From NCBI GenBank assembly GCA_015486905.1, contig WFQV01000347.1, positions 1 to 13,771 on the forward strand: a DNA stretch of 13,771 nucleotides, written 5' to 3'. Both the position numbers and the translations under genes were made by a program. The notes below the pieces were generated by a model that saw only the letters and a list, made by a program, of their open reading frames with translations, did not search any database and was not told the DNA's origin. The stretch comes from Melioribacteraceae bacterium (GTDB lineage: Bacteria > Bacteroidota > Ignavibacteria > Ignavibacteriales > Melioribacteraceae). How positions within the stretch are numbered: position 1 is the stretch's first letter; each line of letters opens with the position of its first letter. Of this stretch, positions 7,617 to 13,771 are shown piece by piece.

Positions 7617-7656
7617 CAAATTTAATATTGTAATACTTTATTTTCAAGTATTACAA
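7617..7656 (-). promoter_or_regulatory. vapBC promoter and palindromic operator
   Basis: A perfect 11-bp inverted repeat, TTGTAATACTT at 7628-7638 and AAGTATTACAA at 7646-7656, is separated by 7 bases, so half-sites are about 18 bp apart (nearly two helical turns). On the minus strand TTGAAA (7647-7642), a 17-base spacer and TAAATT (7624-7619) form a promoter. The -10 region reads TAAATTTG (7624-7617), an exact match to the Bacteroidota -7 consensus TAnnTTTG. The palindrome covers the -35 box and most of the spacer. This is the expected geometry for autorepression by the antitoxin-toxin complex. Confidence 0.7.
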
Positions 7657-7701
7657 ATTATTACTTTTTCAACACAAAGGAGAGGCGAAAGGAAAAACTA
7701 T

Positions 7702-8076
7702 GTACATGTTTAAAATCAGTGGCAAAAAGAAATAAGAAAAATATCAAGACAAAATATTCATTTCTAAAGACTCATTATAAAATAGAAGTGATAAATTCAA
7801 CTGCTACCACAGTTGTTTCTTTTTATTTTATCTTTTTTCCCCGAATTCCATTCGGGGTTATTAGGATTTCAACTGCTTTGCAGTTTATTTTTCTTGAAAT
7901 TACTCAAATAGATATATAGTACAAAGAAGCGCGAAGCGCTTCAATTTCAATAACTGCGGGCGAAACCCGCAGAATAGGACAACGATTAAAAGGGGAACTG
8001 CGAAAGCAGTTCAATTATGCGTGTGTCAATACCATTCCAAAAAAGAAAAATATTGCCACTAAATTTGAACATTTAC
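7702..8076 (+). repeat. Hairpin-rich MITE-like element, copy A
   Basis: The ends form 24-bp imperfect inverted repeats (7702-7725 and 8053-8076, 20 of 24 matching, sharing AGTGGCAA). Inside are six short hairpins: H1 7798-7815 (6-bp stem), H2 7839-7857 (8 bp, TCC loop), H3 7871-7885 (6 bp, TTT loop), H4 7926-7942 (7 bp, GAA loop), H5 7954-7972 (7 bp, CGAAA loop) and H6 7995-8012 (7 bp, GAAA tetraloop). H1, H3 and H6 share an AACTGC/GCAGTT stem. Near-identical 8-mers AAAAACTA (7693-7700) and AAAAACCA (8078-8085) could be a worn target-site duplication. No transposase is encoded, so it would be non-autonomous. A structured RNA or regulatory cassette is the alternative. A second, inverted copy occupies the right end of the window. 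Confidence 0.75.
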
Positions 8077-8135
8077 CAAAAACCATTAAATTTCTTTAAT
8101 CTTCATCCAGGTTAGATGCTCATTTCCTCAACTTT

Positions 8136-8176
8136 TTCTCTAAATTTGGGAAATAATTTTAGAATATTTTAGAGAA
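8136..8176 (+). promoter_or_regulatory. Nudix gene leader: -7-like box inside an inverted repeat
   Basis: TAAATTTG at 8141-8148 matches TAnnTTTG and is identical, including the following GG, to the vapB box. No convincing -33 element is visible upstream. A perfect 9-bp inverted repeat, TTCTCTAAA (8136-8144) and TTTAGAGAA (8168-8176), surrounds it and ends 9 bases before the ATG. It could be an operator or a leader hairpin. Confidence 0.4.
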
Positions 8177-8185
8177 TAAATTAAA

Positions 8186-8809
8186 ATGGGAAATTCGGAA
8201 AAGTGGCTTGAATGGGCAAGGGAAATTCAAGCTTTGGCACAGACCGGTTTAACTTACGCACCTAATCATTACGAGGAAGAAAGGAACAAACGACTCTTGG
8301 AAATTGCGGCGGAAATTGTTTCGGAATATTCCACTCTCGAATTCAAAGAAACAGCAAAGGTTTTCATGGCACAGCCAGGTTATGCCACACCAAAAGTTGA
8401 CGTACGTGCCGCCGTAGTAAAAGACGGAAAAATTCTGCTGGTTCGTGAAATAAGCGACGGCCGTTGGTCGATGCCGGGGGGCTGGGCGGATGTGGGAGAC
8501 TTTCCGGCACAGGCCGCAGAACGTGAAGCGCTCGAGGAAAGCGGTTTTGAAGTAAAAGCTAAAAAAGTAATCGGGGTGTTCGATGCAAACCGTAACGGCA
8601 GACCGATGGAATTTTTCCACGCAGTCAAAATTGTTTACCTCTGCAATTTAATCGGTGGTGAAGCAAAAGCAAGCGATGAAACTTCCGAAGTTGCCTTCTT
8701 CGAATTTAATAATCTTCCGCCATTATCCGAGAACAGAACGAATTTGAAACATTTGAATGAAATTCAAGCTCATTTAAAAAATCCTGCACGCGCGGCTTAT
8801 TTCGAATGA
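8186..8809 (+). CDS. Nudix hydrolase with N-terminal Nudix_N domain
   Basis: The 207-residue protein hydrolyses a nucleoside diphosphate linked to another moiety. Residues 1-65 match the helical Nudix_N domain (KWLEWAREIQALAQTGLTY, then the MAQPGYATPKVDVRAAV junction). Residues 70-195 are the Nudix domain, with box G99-F121: GWADVGDFPAQAAE followed by REALEESGF. The metal-binding residues E114, E117 and E118 are present. The first glutamate of the canonical box is D105 here, as this subfamily is relaxed at that position. Relatives are annotated as ADP-ribose pyrophosphatases, and one Gram-positive member is a CDP-choline pyrophosphatase, so the substrate is uncertain. It is transcribed towards nuoF and stands alone. 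Confidence 0.92.
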   Translation: MGNSEKWLEWAREIQALAQTGLTYAPNHYEEERNKRLLEIAAEIVSEYSTLEFKETAKVFMAQPGYATPKVDVRAAVVKDGKILLVREISDGRWSMPGGWADVGDFPAQAAEREALEESGFEVKAKKVIGVFDANRNGRPMEFFHAVKIVYLCNLIGGEAKASDETSEVAFFEFNNLPPLSENRTNLKHLNEIQAHLKNPARAAYFE

Positions 8810-8925
8810 AAGGAAAAAGTAATAAAGATGTTCGAATGTGATTTCCCTTTTAAAATTTAAGCGTGTCAATTTTCATCCGATATTCGGCTTTTCCTAATTT
8901 ACGAACTTTGCCTACTCAGCCTAAT

Positions 8926-10254
8926 TCAGAGTCCGATTTTAATTTGTTCGATTGTAAATTTAGAGTGACGCAGAGAATGAATTTTGTTGGGGACGGGAAT
9001 AGTAATTTCTTTGTTCACGTATTGTTCGAATTCGTCACGGAATCTTTCAATCATGAATTTGACAGGCCAGGCGGCAGCGTCTCCCAAAGCACAAACAGTA
9101 CGTCCTTCAATGTTCTTGGCAACGTCAACCAACAAATCCAAGTCTTTGGAAGTTCCTTGTCCGTTCTTAATCCGACGTAGTATTTTCTCCATCCAACCTG
9201 TACCTTCGCGGCAGGGGGTGCACTGCCCGCAACTTTCGTGGTGGTAAAAATGCGAGATGCGAAGCAGAACATCCAAAAGATTTGTATCTTCATCCATTAC
9301 CATAATACCGGCGGTACCAATTAACGAACCCGCTTCCCTTAAAGAGTCGGCATCCATTTTTACACCTTCGATACTGTCCCCGCGTAACGGCGGCATTGAC
9401 GAGCCGCCCGGAATCACACATTTAATTTTTTTGTTACCGGGAACTCCACCGGCGTAATTGTAAATAATATCGGTCAAAAGTGTTCCGGTTGGTAATTCGT
9501 AAACGCCGGGTTTATTTACATGACCGCTAACGCCGAAGAGAAGCGTGCCGGGATGTTTTGGCGCGCCGATGGAAGCAAACCAATCTCCACCGTTTGCAAT
9601 TATTTTAGGAACATTAGTAATTGTCTCAACATTATTAATTGTAGTGGGATTTCCCCACAAACCGTTTTGTGCGGGGAAGGGTGGTTTAACTCTCGGGTAA
9701 CCGCGCTTGCCTTCAATCGAATTCATTAAGGCGGATTCCTCGCCGCAGATGTAAGCACCGGCGCCGCGGTGAATGTAAACATCACAATAAAAATCGGTGT
9801 TAAAAGTCTCCCGCATCTCTTCGCCAATGTGCCCGCGTTCGTAATTGGCATCCAATGCTTTTTGTAGTAATTGAATCCAATGATAGTATTCCCCGCGAAT
9901 ATAAATGTAAACGGTCTGAGCTTGAATTGCATAAGCGGAAATAATAATTCCTTCAATTAATTGGTGAGGATTCCTCTCGAATATTTGTCTGTCTTTGAAA
10001 GAGCCCGGTTCGCTTTCGTCGCCGTTAACAGCCAAGTAATGCGGTTTAGTTTTGGTACGCGGCATAAAGCTCCATTTGAGTCCGGTAAAAAATCCCGCTC
10101 CGCCTCGTCCGCGCAAACCGGATTTTTTAACCTCTTCAATCACCTCTTCCTTCGACATTTTAAATGCCTTTTTAGCGGCTTCAAATCCACCGTTGGCAAT
10201 GTAAACGTCAAGGTCGTCCAAATTGGGAATGTCAGGTAATACTATCTTTTCCAT
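8926..10254 (-). CDS. nuoF: NuoF, NADH-binding 51-kDa-type subunit of complex I
   Basis: NuoF oxidises NADH at an FMN and passes electrons to [4Fe-4S] cluster N3 in the peripheral arm of NADH:quinone oxidoreductase. The 442-residue protein shows the nucleotide/FMN segment LRGRGGAGFFTGLKW (47-61), NGDESEPGSFKDR (77-89), AGAYICGEESALMNSIEG (165-182), and cluster ligands C342, C345 and C348 in ESCGQCTPCREGTGW plus C388. It has no fused thioredoxin-like or extra ferredoxin domain, which sets it apart from many hydrogenase HydB/HoxF-type homologues. Its ATG shares one base with the nuoE stop (TAATG). It is the last gene of the cluster: no nuoG follows, and a convergent Nudix gene lies 116 bases away. 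Confidence 0.95.
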   Translation of the reverse strand: MEKIVLPDIPNLDDLDVYIANGGFEAAKKAFKMSKEEVIEEVKKSGLRGRGGAGFFTGLKWSFMPRTKTKPHYLAVNGDESEPGSFKDRQIFERNPHQLIEGIIISAYAIQAQTVYIYIRGEYYHWIQLLQKALDANYERGHIGEEMRETFNTDFYCDVYIHRGAGAYICGEESALMNSIEGKRGYPRVKPPFPAQNGLWGNPTTINNVETITNVPKIIANGGDWFASIGAPKHPGTLLFGVSGHVNKPGVYELPTGTLLTDIIYNYAGGVPGNKKIKCVIPGGSSMPPLRGDSIEGVKMDADSLREAGSLIGTAGIMVMDEDTNLLDVLLRISHFYHHESCGQCTPCREGTGWMEKILRRIKNGQGTSKDLDLLVDVAKNIEGRTVCALGDAAAWPVKFMIERFRDEFEQYVNKEITIPVPNKIHSLRHSKFTIEQIKIGL

Positions 10255-10727
10255 TATTTAAGCGATTCCAAAATTTCTAAAACTTTTTCTTTGGTCATAT
10301 TTTCGAAATATTCATTGTTGATTGCAATCATAGGCGCACCACCGCAAGCACCCATGCACTCAACTTCTTCGATGGAAAATTTACCATCCTCGGTAACTTC
10401 CATATTGTCAATTCCGAGCTTGCTTTTTATTGTGTCGAAAATTTCGTATCCGCCACGCAACATGCAAGAAACGTTGGTACATACCTGAATATGATACTTC
10501 CCCATCGGCTTTTGGTGGTACATGGTGTAAAAAGTAACAACACCAAGCACATCGGTTTTGGGGACATCCAGGACTCGGGAAATTTCTTCCATTACCTCTT
10601 CGCTAATATAGCCGTTTTGTTCCTGCCCAATGTAGCAGGCATCCATTACCGCAGCCAAAGAGGTGGGGTATTTTTTCTTCGCTTCTTCTATTTTCTTAAG
10701 ATTTTCTTCCGTAAAATGAAAAGGCAT
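10254..10727 (-). CDS. nuoE: NuoE, 24-kDa-type [2Fe-2S] subunit of complex I
   Basis: NuoE is the thioredoxin-fold subunit that holds [2Fe-2S] cluster N1a beside NuoF. The 157-residue protein has an N-terminal helical bundle (about 1-75, with the GVVTFYTMYHQKPMGKY phrase at 62-78). The cluster ligands follow: C83 and C88 in QVCTNVSCML, and C124 and C128 in VECMGACGGAPMI. These spacings (C-x4-C and C-x3-C) are the family standard. AAGGA upstream gives a good ribosome binding site, and it lies 26 bases after nuoD. Its presence with NuoF shows an NADH-dehydrogenase module, unlike the 11-subunit complex I that lacks E, F and G in many relatives. Confidence 0.95.
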   Translation of the reverse strand: MPFHFTEENLKKIEEAKKKYPTSLAAVMDACYIGQEQNGYISEEVMEEISRVLDVPKTDVLGVVTFYTMYHQKPMGKYHIQVCTNVSCMLRGGYEIFDTIKSKLGIDNMEVTEDGKFSIEEVECMGACGGAPMIAINNEYFENMTKEKVLEILESLK

Positions 10728-10753
10728 TTCTTTTAATCCTTATTAGAATTTTT

Positions 10754-12007
10754 CTACTTATCAGCCTCACCCATTACAGGGTCGAGGCTGCCGATTATTG
10801 CAACCAAATCGGAAATCATTTGATTCTTACAAACAATAGGTAAAGCTTGGAGATTACAAAACGAAGGTGAACGGATTTTTAATTTCCACGGGCTGCCTGT
10901 ACCGTTGCTTACAAAGTAAAAGCCCAATTCACCTTTAGGATTTTCAACCGAGAAGAATGTGTCTCCCTCAGGTGGATTTATTCCGAAGTTCACCAACATA
11001 AAATCGTGAATCAGTTCTTCCATTCTTGTGTAAATTTCCGTCTTATGAGGGAGAACAAATTTCGGTTCGTTAGCAATTACTTCCCCTTCCGGTATTTTCT
11101 CCAAAGCCTGCCTAATAATTTTAACACTCTCGTGAATTTCGTCAATCCGTACAAAATACCTGGCAAGTGCATCGCCTTCGTTGTAAACAGGGACATTGAA
11201 ATCCATTTCGTCGTAATAAAGATACGGCTGTGCACGGCGGACGTCGAAGTCCACACCCGAACCGCGAAGATTGGGTCCTGTAACACCGAGGGCAATTGCG
11301 TCTTCCTTAGGCAGAATTCCAATTCCGTCCAACCTTTGAACGAAAATTTTATTTTTATGAAGCAACTTTTCGAAATCTTCAACGGCAGGGACAAATTTAT
11401 CCAAGAAATCGAGAATCATTTTTTTAACTTCGTCAGTCATATCGGATGCAACGCCGCCGATGCGCGTGTAACTTGTGGTAAAGCGTGCACCGCAAAGAAT
11501 GTCGAAAATATTTTGGATGTTTTCCCTTTCACGGAAAGTCCACATAAAAGGAGTAATAGCTCCGATGTCCAGGACAAATGTTCCAACCGCAACCAAATGT
11601 CCCATTAGTCGGGCAAGCTCGGCAATAATCATTCTTATGTACTGAGCGCGTTTGGGAGCTTCGATGCCGGCTAATTTTTCAACCGCTAAAACGTAAGCGA
11701 CATTGTTTGCCAAGTTCGCCGTGTAATCCAACCTATCGGTGTGGGGAATGTAATCGTAATAGGTCATATTCTCAGCCATTTTCTCGTAACCGCGGTGGAG
11801 GTAGCCAAGCTCAGGCACTGCGGCAATAATTGTTTCGCCGTCGAGCCTTACCAACAATCTCAGAACACCGTGAGTTGCAGGATGCTGAGGACCAATGTTA
11901 AGAATCATCTCATTTTCGAGAGCATCTTCCAAAGTAATGTCAGACCTTTGTGCAATCAGTGCCTTCAGAAGTTTTTCGTCTTTTGTAATATCAATATCTG
12001 TTTTCAT
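10754..12007 (-). CDS. nuoD: NuoD, 49-kDa-type subunit of complex I
   Basis: NuoD, together with NuoB, forms the quinone-reduction site at the base of the peripheral arm. It descends from the [NiFe]-hydrogenase large subunit. The 417-residue protein has the N-terminal NIGPQHPATHGVLRLLVRLD (37-56), ELGYLHRGYEKMAE (66-79), YDYIPHTDRLDY (84-95), and the closing LDPVMGEADK. The hydrogenase nickel cysteines are absent, as expected. NuoC and NuoD are separate proteins here, not fused as in E. coli. The start chosen overlaps the nuoC reading frame by 17 bases. The ribosome binding site is weak (AGCAAG), so coupling to nuoC is likely. M34, just before the conserved NIGPQHP, is a less likely alternative start. 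Confidence 0.95.
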   Translation of the reverse strand: MKTDIDITKDEKLLKALIAQRSDITLEDALENEMILNIGPQHPATHGVLRLLVRLDGETIIAAVPELGYLHRGYEKMAENMTYYDYIPHTDRLDYTANLANNVAYVLAVEKLAGIEAPKRAQYIRMIIAELARLMGHLVAVGTFVLDIGAITPFMWTFRERENIQNIFDILCGARFTTSYTRIGGVASDMTDEVKKMILDFLDKFVPAVEDFEKLLHKNKIFVQRLDGIGILPKEDAIALGVTGPNLRGSGVDFDVRRAQPYLYYDEMDFNVPVYNEGDALARYFVRIDEIHESVKIIRQALEKIPEGEVIANEPKFVLPHKTEIYTRMEELIHDFMLVNFGINPPEGDTFFSVENPKGELGFYFVSNGTGSPWKLKIRSPSFCNLQALPIVCKNQMISDLVAIIGSLDPVMGEADK

Positions 12008-12497
12008 CTTGCTTGTTTTTTTCTGGTAAAGGTAAAGAACCGGGAATCCCCCGGAGTGGGAATTCTTTTCTAAGCGGATGATACTCGAATTCTTCGGGCA
12101 TATACATTCTTCTCAAATCGGGATGTCCCGTAAAAATAATACCGTACATATCGTAAGTTTCACGTTCGTACCAATTCGCTCCGGTCCAGACGGAAGCGAC
12201 CGACGGGACTTCTTCCCCATCCAAATTGACTTTGATTCTAATGCGGAAATTATTTTTCAACGAATAAATGTGGTAAACAACCGTAAATCTGTTTTCGCGT
12301 TTTGCCCAATCAATAGCAGTAACGTCTTCAATTAAATCGAACGCAAGTTCTTCATCTTCTTTTAATATCTTTGCCACATCGGTAATTTTTTCGGTCGGGA
12401 CAATGATTGTAAAGTCCCCTCTGAATTCCGAGGTTTCCAAAATTAAATTTTCATTTTCTTTTTTAAGGCGGGCAATTATCTTTTCTTTCAAATCCAT
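11991..12497 (-). CDS. nuoC: NuoC, 30-kDa-type subunit of complex I
   Basis: NuoC is a cofactor-free structural subunit of the peripheral arm that packs against NuoD. The 168-residue protein carries the family signature near its C terminus: ERETYDMYGIIFTGHPDLRR (111-130), then MYMPEEFEYHPLRKEFPLRG (131-150). It is preceded by the typical SVASVWTGANWYERE stretch. The last 17 bases overlap the start of nuoD in another frame. An 8-base gap separates it from the nuoB stop, and AAAGG inside the end of nuoB may serve as its ribosome binding site. Confidence 0.94.
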   Translation of the reverse strand: MDLKEKIIARLKKENENLILETSEFRGDFTIIVPTEKITDVAKILKEDEELAFDLIEDVTAIDWAKRENRFTVVYHIYSLKNNFRIRIKVNLDGEEVPSVASVWTGANWYERETYDMYGIIFTGHPDLRRMYMPEEFEYHPLRKEFPLRGIPGSLPLPEKNKQDENRY

Positions 12498-12505
12498 AAT
12501 CCAAA

Positions 12506-13024
12506 TTAACCTTTAGCTTGCTCAAAGTTAGGGACTACAATATCGGTTAAATTTCTACTTCTCGTTTTTTCCACTTTCTTTTGAATCAACAACAAAGCGT
12601 TCAACAAATTATCAGGTCTCGGTGGACATCCGGCAGTGTAAGCATCTACAGGTAAAAATTGATCAATACCTTGAACAACGTTGTAACTTCTGTAAAGCCC
12701 CCCGGTGGATGCACAAGCGCCCATTGCAATCACCCATTTGGGGTCGGGCATTTGGTCGTAAATCCTGCGGACCACTTGAGCCATCTTGTAAGTTACCGTA
12801 CCGGCTACAATCATTAAATCGCACTGCCTGGGTGTAAAGCGCATTACCTCGGCGCCGAAGCGAGCCATGTCATATTTCGGGTCGACGGCAGACATCATTT
12901 CAATCGCACAGCATGAAATGCCCATAGGCATTGGCCAAAGTGAATTTTTACGCGCCCATGCAAGAATTGCATCTATCTTAGTTGTAAAAAATCCATCGGA
13001 TTTTAACATTGCTTCTAATCCCAC
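12506..13024 (-). CDS. nuoB: NuoB, 20-kDa-type [4Fe-4S] N2 subunit of complex I
   Basis: NuoB carries the terminal cluster N2, which hands electrons to quinone. The 172-residue protein has the unusual adjacent cysteine pair C38-C39 in MGISCCAIEMM, with C104 in GACASTGG and C133 in AGCPPRPDNLL, which are the four N2 ligands. It also has the ARFGAEVMRFTPRQCDLMIVAG stretch (54-75). The start is a GTG, chosen because a strong AAAGGAGG lies 6 bases upstream; the next in-frame ATG is five codons later and poorly placed. The gene overlaps the end of nuoA by 10 bases, so the two are translationally coupled. Confidence 0.95.
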   Translation of the reverse strand: MGLEAMLKSDGFFTTKIDAILAWARKNSLWPMPMGISCCAIEMMSAVDPKYDMARFGAEVMRFTPRQCDLMIVAGTVTYKMAQVVRRIYDQMPDPKWVIAMGACASTGGLYRSYNVVQGIDQFLPVDAYTAGCPPRPDNLLNALLLIQKKVEKTRSRNLTDIVVPNFEQAKG

Positions 13025-13383
13025 TTCAATCCTCCTTTACGGTAGATGTACAGAAAACCGAGCTCCAAAACCACTAAAAAGATAAACATCGGCCAGAATG
13101 CAAACATCCCTTTCTCGCTTAACAATCTCTTGAACTCCACTCCCCAGGGGTAAACAAATATTACTTCAATATCGAAGATGATGAAAATCATCGCAACGAC
13201 GTAATACTTAATTGAAATTCTTTCCTTCGCAGTACCAATTGGGTTCTTACCGCTTTCGTAAGGCATCTCTTTAGCTTTAGTGGGGCGTTTGGGGCCGAAA
13301 ATTTCAGAGGAAAAAATAATTGCCACTGCAATTATCACCGCAACAGTAAGTACTAAAAAAATAGGAACGTAATCCGTCAGCAT
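13015..13383 (-). CDS. nuoA: NuoA, membrane subunit of complex I (ND3-type)
   Basis: NuoA is the small membrane subunit at the junction of the membrane and peripheral arms. The 122-residue protein has three hydrophobic helices at about 5-25, 59-79 and 93-113. Between the first two is the conserved cytoplasmic loop with MPYESGKNPIG (40-50), and the second contains the acidic FDIEVIFVYPW stretch (70-80; D71 and E73). The loop reads YESG where many homologues have YECG. The cysteine is therefore serine here, a substitution that also occurs in other bacteria. It is the first gene of the operon, with a promoter-like site about 40 bases upstream of its ATG. Confidence 0.94.
   Translation of the reverse strand: MLTDYVPIFLVLTVAVIIAVAIIFSSEIFGPKRPTKAKEMPYESGKNPIGTAKERISIKYYVVAMIFIIFDIEVIFVYPWGVEFKRLLSEKGMFAFWPMFIFLVVLELGFLYIYRKGGLKWD
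13031..13038 (-). promoter_or_regulatory. Strong ribosome binding site that decides the nuoB GTG start
   Basis: On the minus strand AAAGGAGG lies inside the 3' end of nuoA, 6 bases before the GTG at 13024. It is the strongest Shine-Dalgarno match in the nuo operon and supports the GTG over the ATG five codons later. Confidence 0.7.
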
Positions 13384-13422
13384 ATTTATTCCACTTAAAA
13401 TGTGTCTTGTTTTATTTTGCGA

Positions 13423-13451
13423 AAATTATCTAAAAATTGTTTGAAAGTCAA
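13423..13451 (-). promoter_or_regulatory. Candidate nuo operon promoter
   Basis: On the minus strand TTGACT (13451-13446), a 17-base spacer and TAATTT (13428-13423) lie about 40 bases upstream of the nuoA ATG. The -10 region reads TAATTTTC, one base away from TAnnTTTG. It sits 47 bases from the edge of repeat element copy B, so the element would be just upstream of the promoter. Confidence 0.5.
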
Positions 13452-13497
13452 TTTAAGCAGCAAAAAATCATCTCTTTATTTTAACTTTCCTAAACCG

Positions 13498-13771
13498 GTA
13501 CAAGTTTAAATTTGGTTGCAATATTTTTCCCACTTAGAATGGTATTGACACACGCATAATTGAACTGCTTCCGCAGTTCTTCTTTTAAGCGTTGTTCTTT
13601 TCTGCGGGTTTCGCCCGCAGTGATTGAAATTGAAGCACTTCGCGCTTCTTTGTACTATCAATATCTATTTGAATAATTTCAAGAAAAATAAACTGCGAAG
13701 CAGTTGAAATCATAATAACCCCGAATGGAATTCGGGGAAAAAGATAAAATAAAAATAAGCAACTGCGGTAG
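13498..13771 (-). repeat. Hairpin-rich MITE-like element, copy B (cut by window end)
   Basis: Read on the minus strand this matches copy A from about 7804 to 8076. My hand alignment gives about 14 substitutions and 2 short indels over roughly 235 bases, then a more divergent outer 40 bases. Hairpins in window order are H6 13562-13579 (GGAA loop on the minus strand), H5 13602-13620, H4 13632-13648, H3 13691-13705, H2 13719-13737 and half of H1 from 13760. The terminal repeat (13498-13521) matches copy A's end at 19 of 24 positions. The remaining roughly 100 bases, including the other terminal repeat, lie beyond the window. Confidence 0.75.

Larger units (their letters stand above)
7594..8185. 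other. Intergenic region between vapB and the Nudix gene
   Basis: This 592-base stretch holds the vapBC promoter/operator (7617-7656), the hairpin-rich repeat element (7702-8076) and the Nudix gene's leader with an inverted repeat (8136-8176). A frame is open at 7719-7919 inside the element, but it begins with GTG and encodes low-complexity hydrophobic sequence. Relative to it, the second copy of the element has a 1-base deletion and a 2-base insertion, so it is not a conserved gene. Confidence 0.7.
13384..13771. other. Non-coding region upstream of nuoA
   Basis: This stretch holds the nuo promoter candidate (13423-13451) and then copy B of the hairpin element up to the window edge. I see no gene in it. 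Confidence 0.7.

Noticed and set aside
7674..7738. AAAGGAGAGG followed by a short ORF (MYMFKISGKKK) at the left edge of element A
   Set aside because: The spacing of the purine-rich site to the ATG is too long and the ORF has 11 codons. It might be the remnant of a gene interrupted by the element, but no continuation is visible on the other side.
7719..7919. 66-codon GTG-start frame inside the hairpin element
   Set aside because: The other copy has a 1-base deletion and a 2-base insertion relative to this frame, so it is not kept as protein. The sequence is low-complexity.
7702..8076. CRISPR array as an explanation for the repeated palindromes
   Set aside because: The hairpins differ from one another in sequence and spacing, and there are no uniform repeats with spacers or cas genes.
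8861..8879. GCGTGTCAATTTTCATCC resembling the GCGTGTGTCAATACCATTCC segment of the hairpin element
   Set aside because: The likeness is confined to under 20 bases with gaps, and neither flank matches the element. It is probably chance.
8877..8892. CCGA-TAT-TCGG followed by CTTTT as a terminator for the Nudix gene
   Set aside because: A 4-bp stem with a broken T-run is too weak to call an intrinsic terminator.
13131..13260. YESG instead of YECG in NuoA as a defect
   Set aside because: The Cys-to-Ser change occurs in other bacterial NuoA proteins and the rest of the loop is intact, so it is not evidence of lost function.

Overview
The window is an AT-rich stretch of a bacterial chromosome. The TAnnTTTG-type -7 boxes, the SufBCDS-DUF59-Rrf2 layout, the gene families and the base composition suggest a member of the Bacteroidota/Ignavibacteriota/Chlorobi assemblage. 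That placement is an inference; no marker here fixes it.

Layout: (1) Positions 1-517 are non-coding. They hold an inverted pair of 8-bp tandem arrays, a degenerate 7-bp repeat, and a candidate promoter whose -35 box lies inside a perfect inverted repeat. (2) Positions 518-6130 (+) form a tightly packed SUF iron-sulfur assembly operon: sufB, sufC, sufD, sufS, a MIP18/DUF59 (SufT-like) gene, and last an Rrf2-family regulator with three cysteines able to hold an Fe-S cluster. (3) Positions 6158-7593 (-) hold a ubiquitin-like/Mut7-C RNase fusion gene and a VapBC-type toxin-antitoxin pair. An 11-bp perfect inverted repeat overlies the antitoxin promoter. (4) Positions 7702-8076 hold a 375-bp MITE-like element with 24-bp imperfect terminal inverted repeats and six short, very stable hairpins. 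(5) Positions 8186-8809 (+) encode a Nudix hydrolase with the Nudix_N domain. (6) Positions 8926-13383 (-) form a complex I operon, nuoA-B-C-D-E-F, which stops after nuoF. (7) Positions 13498-13771 hold a second copy of the hairpin element, inverted relative to the first and cut by the window end.

How it fits together: SufS supplies persulfide sulfur, SufBC2D builds the cluster, the DUF59 protein probably helps maturation, and the Rrf2 protein probably senses cluster status and feeds back on the operon. The peripheral arm of complex I (NuoB, E and F) is a large consumer of Fe-S clusters, so supply and demand are neighbours here. The most unusual signal is the pair of hairpin elements. They bracket the Nudix-nuo block in inverted orientation, and each copy presents the same end about 110 nt upstream of a gene start. 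Where the copies differ inside hairpins, the changes fall in loops or keep base pairing.
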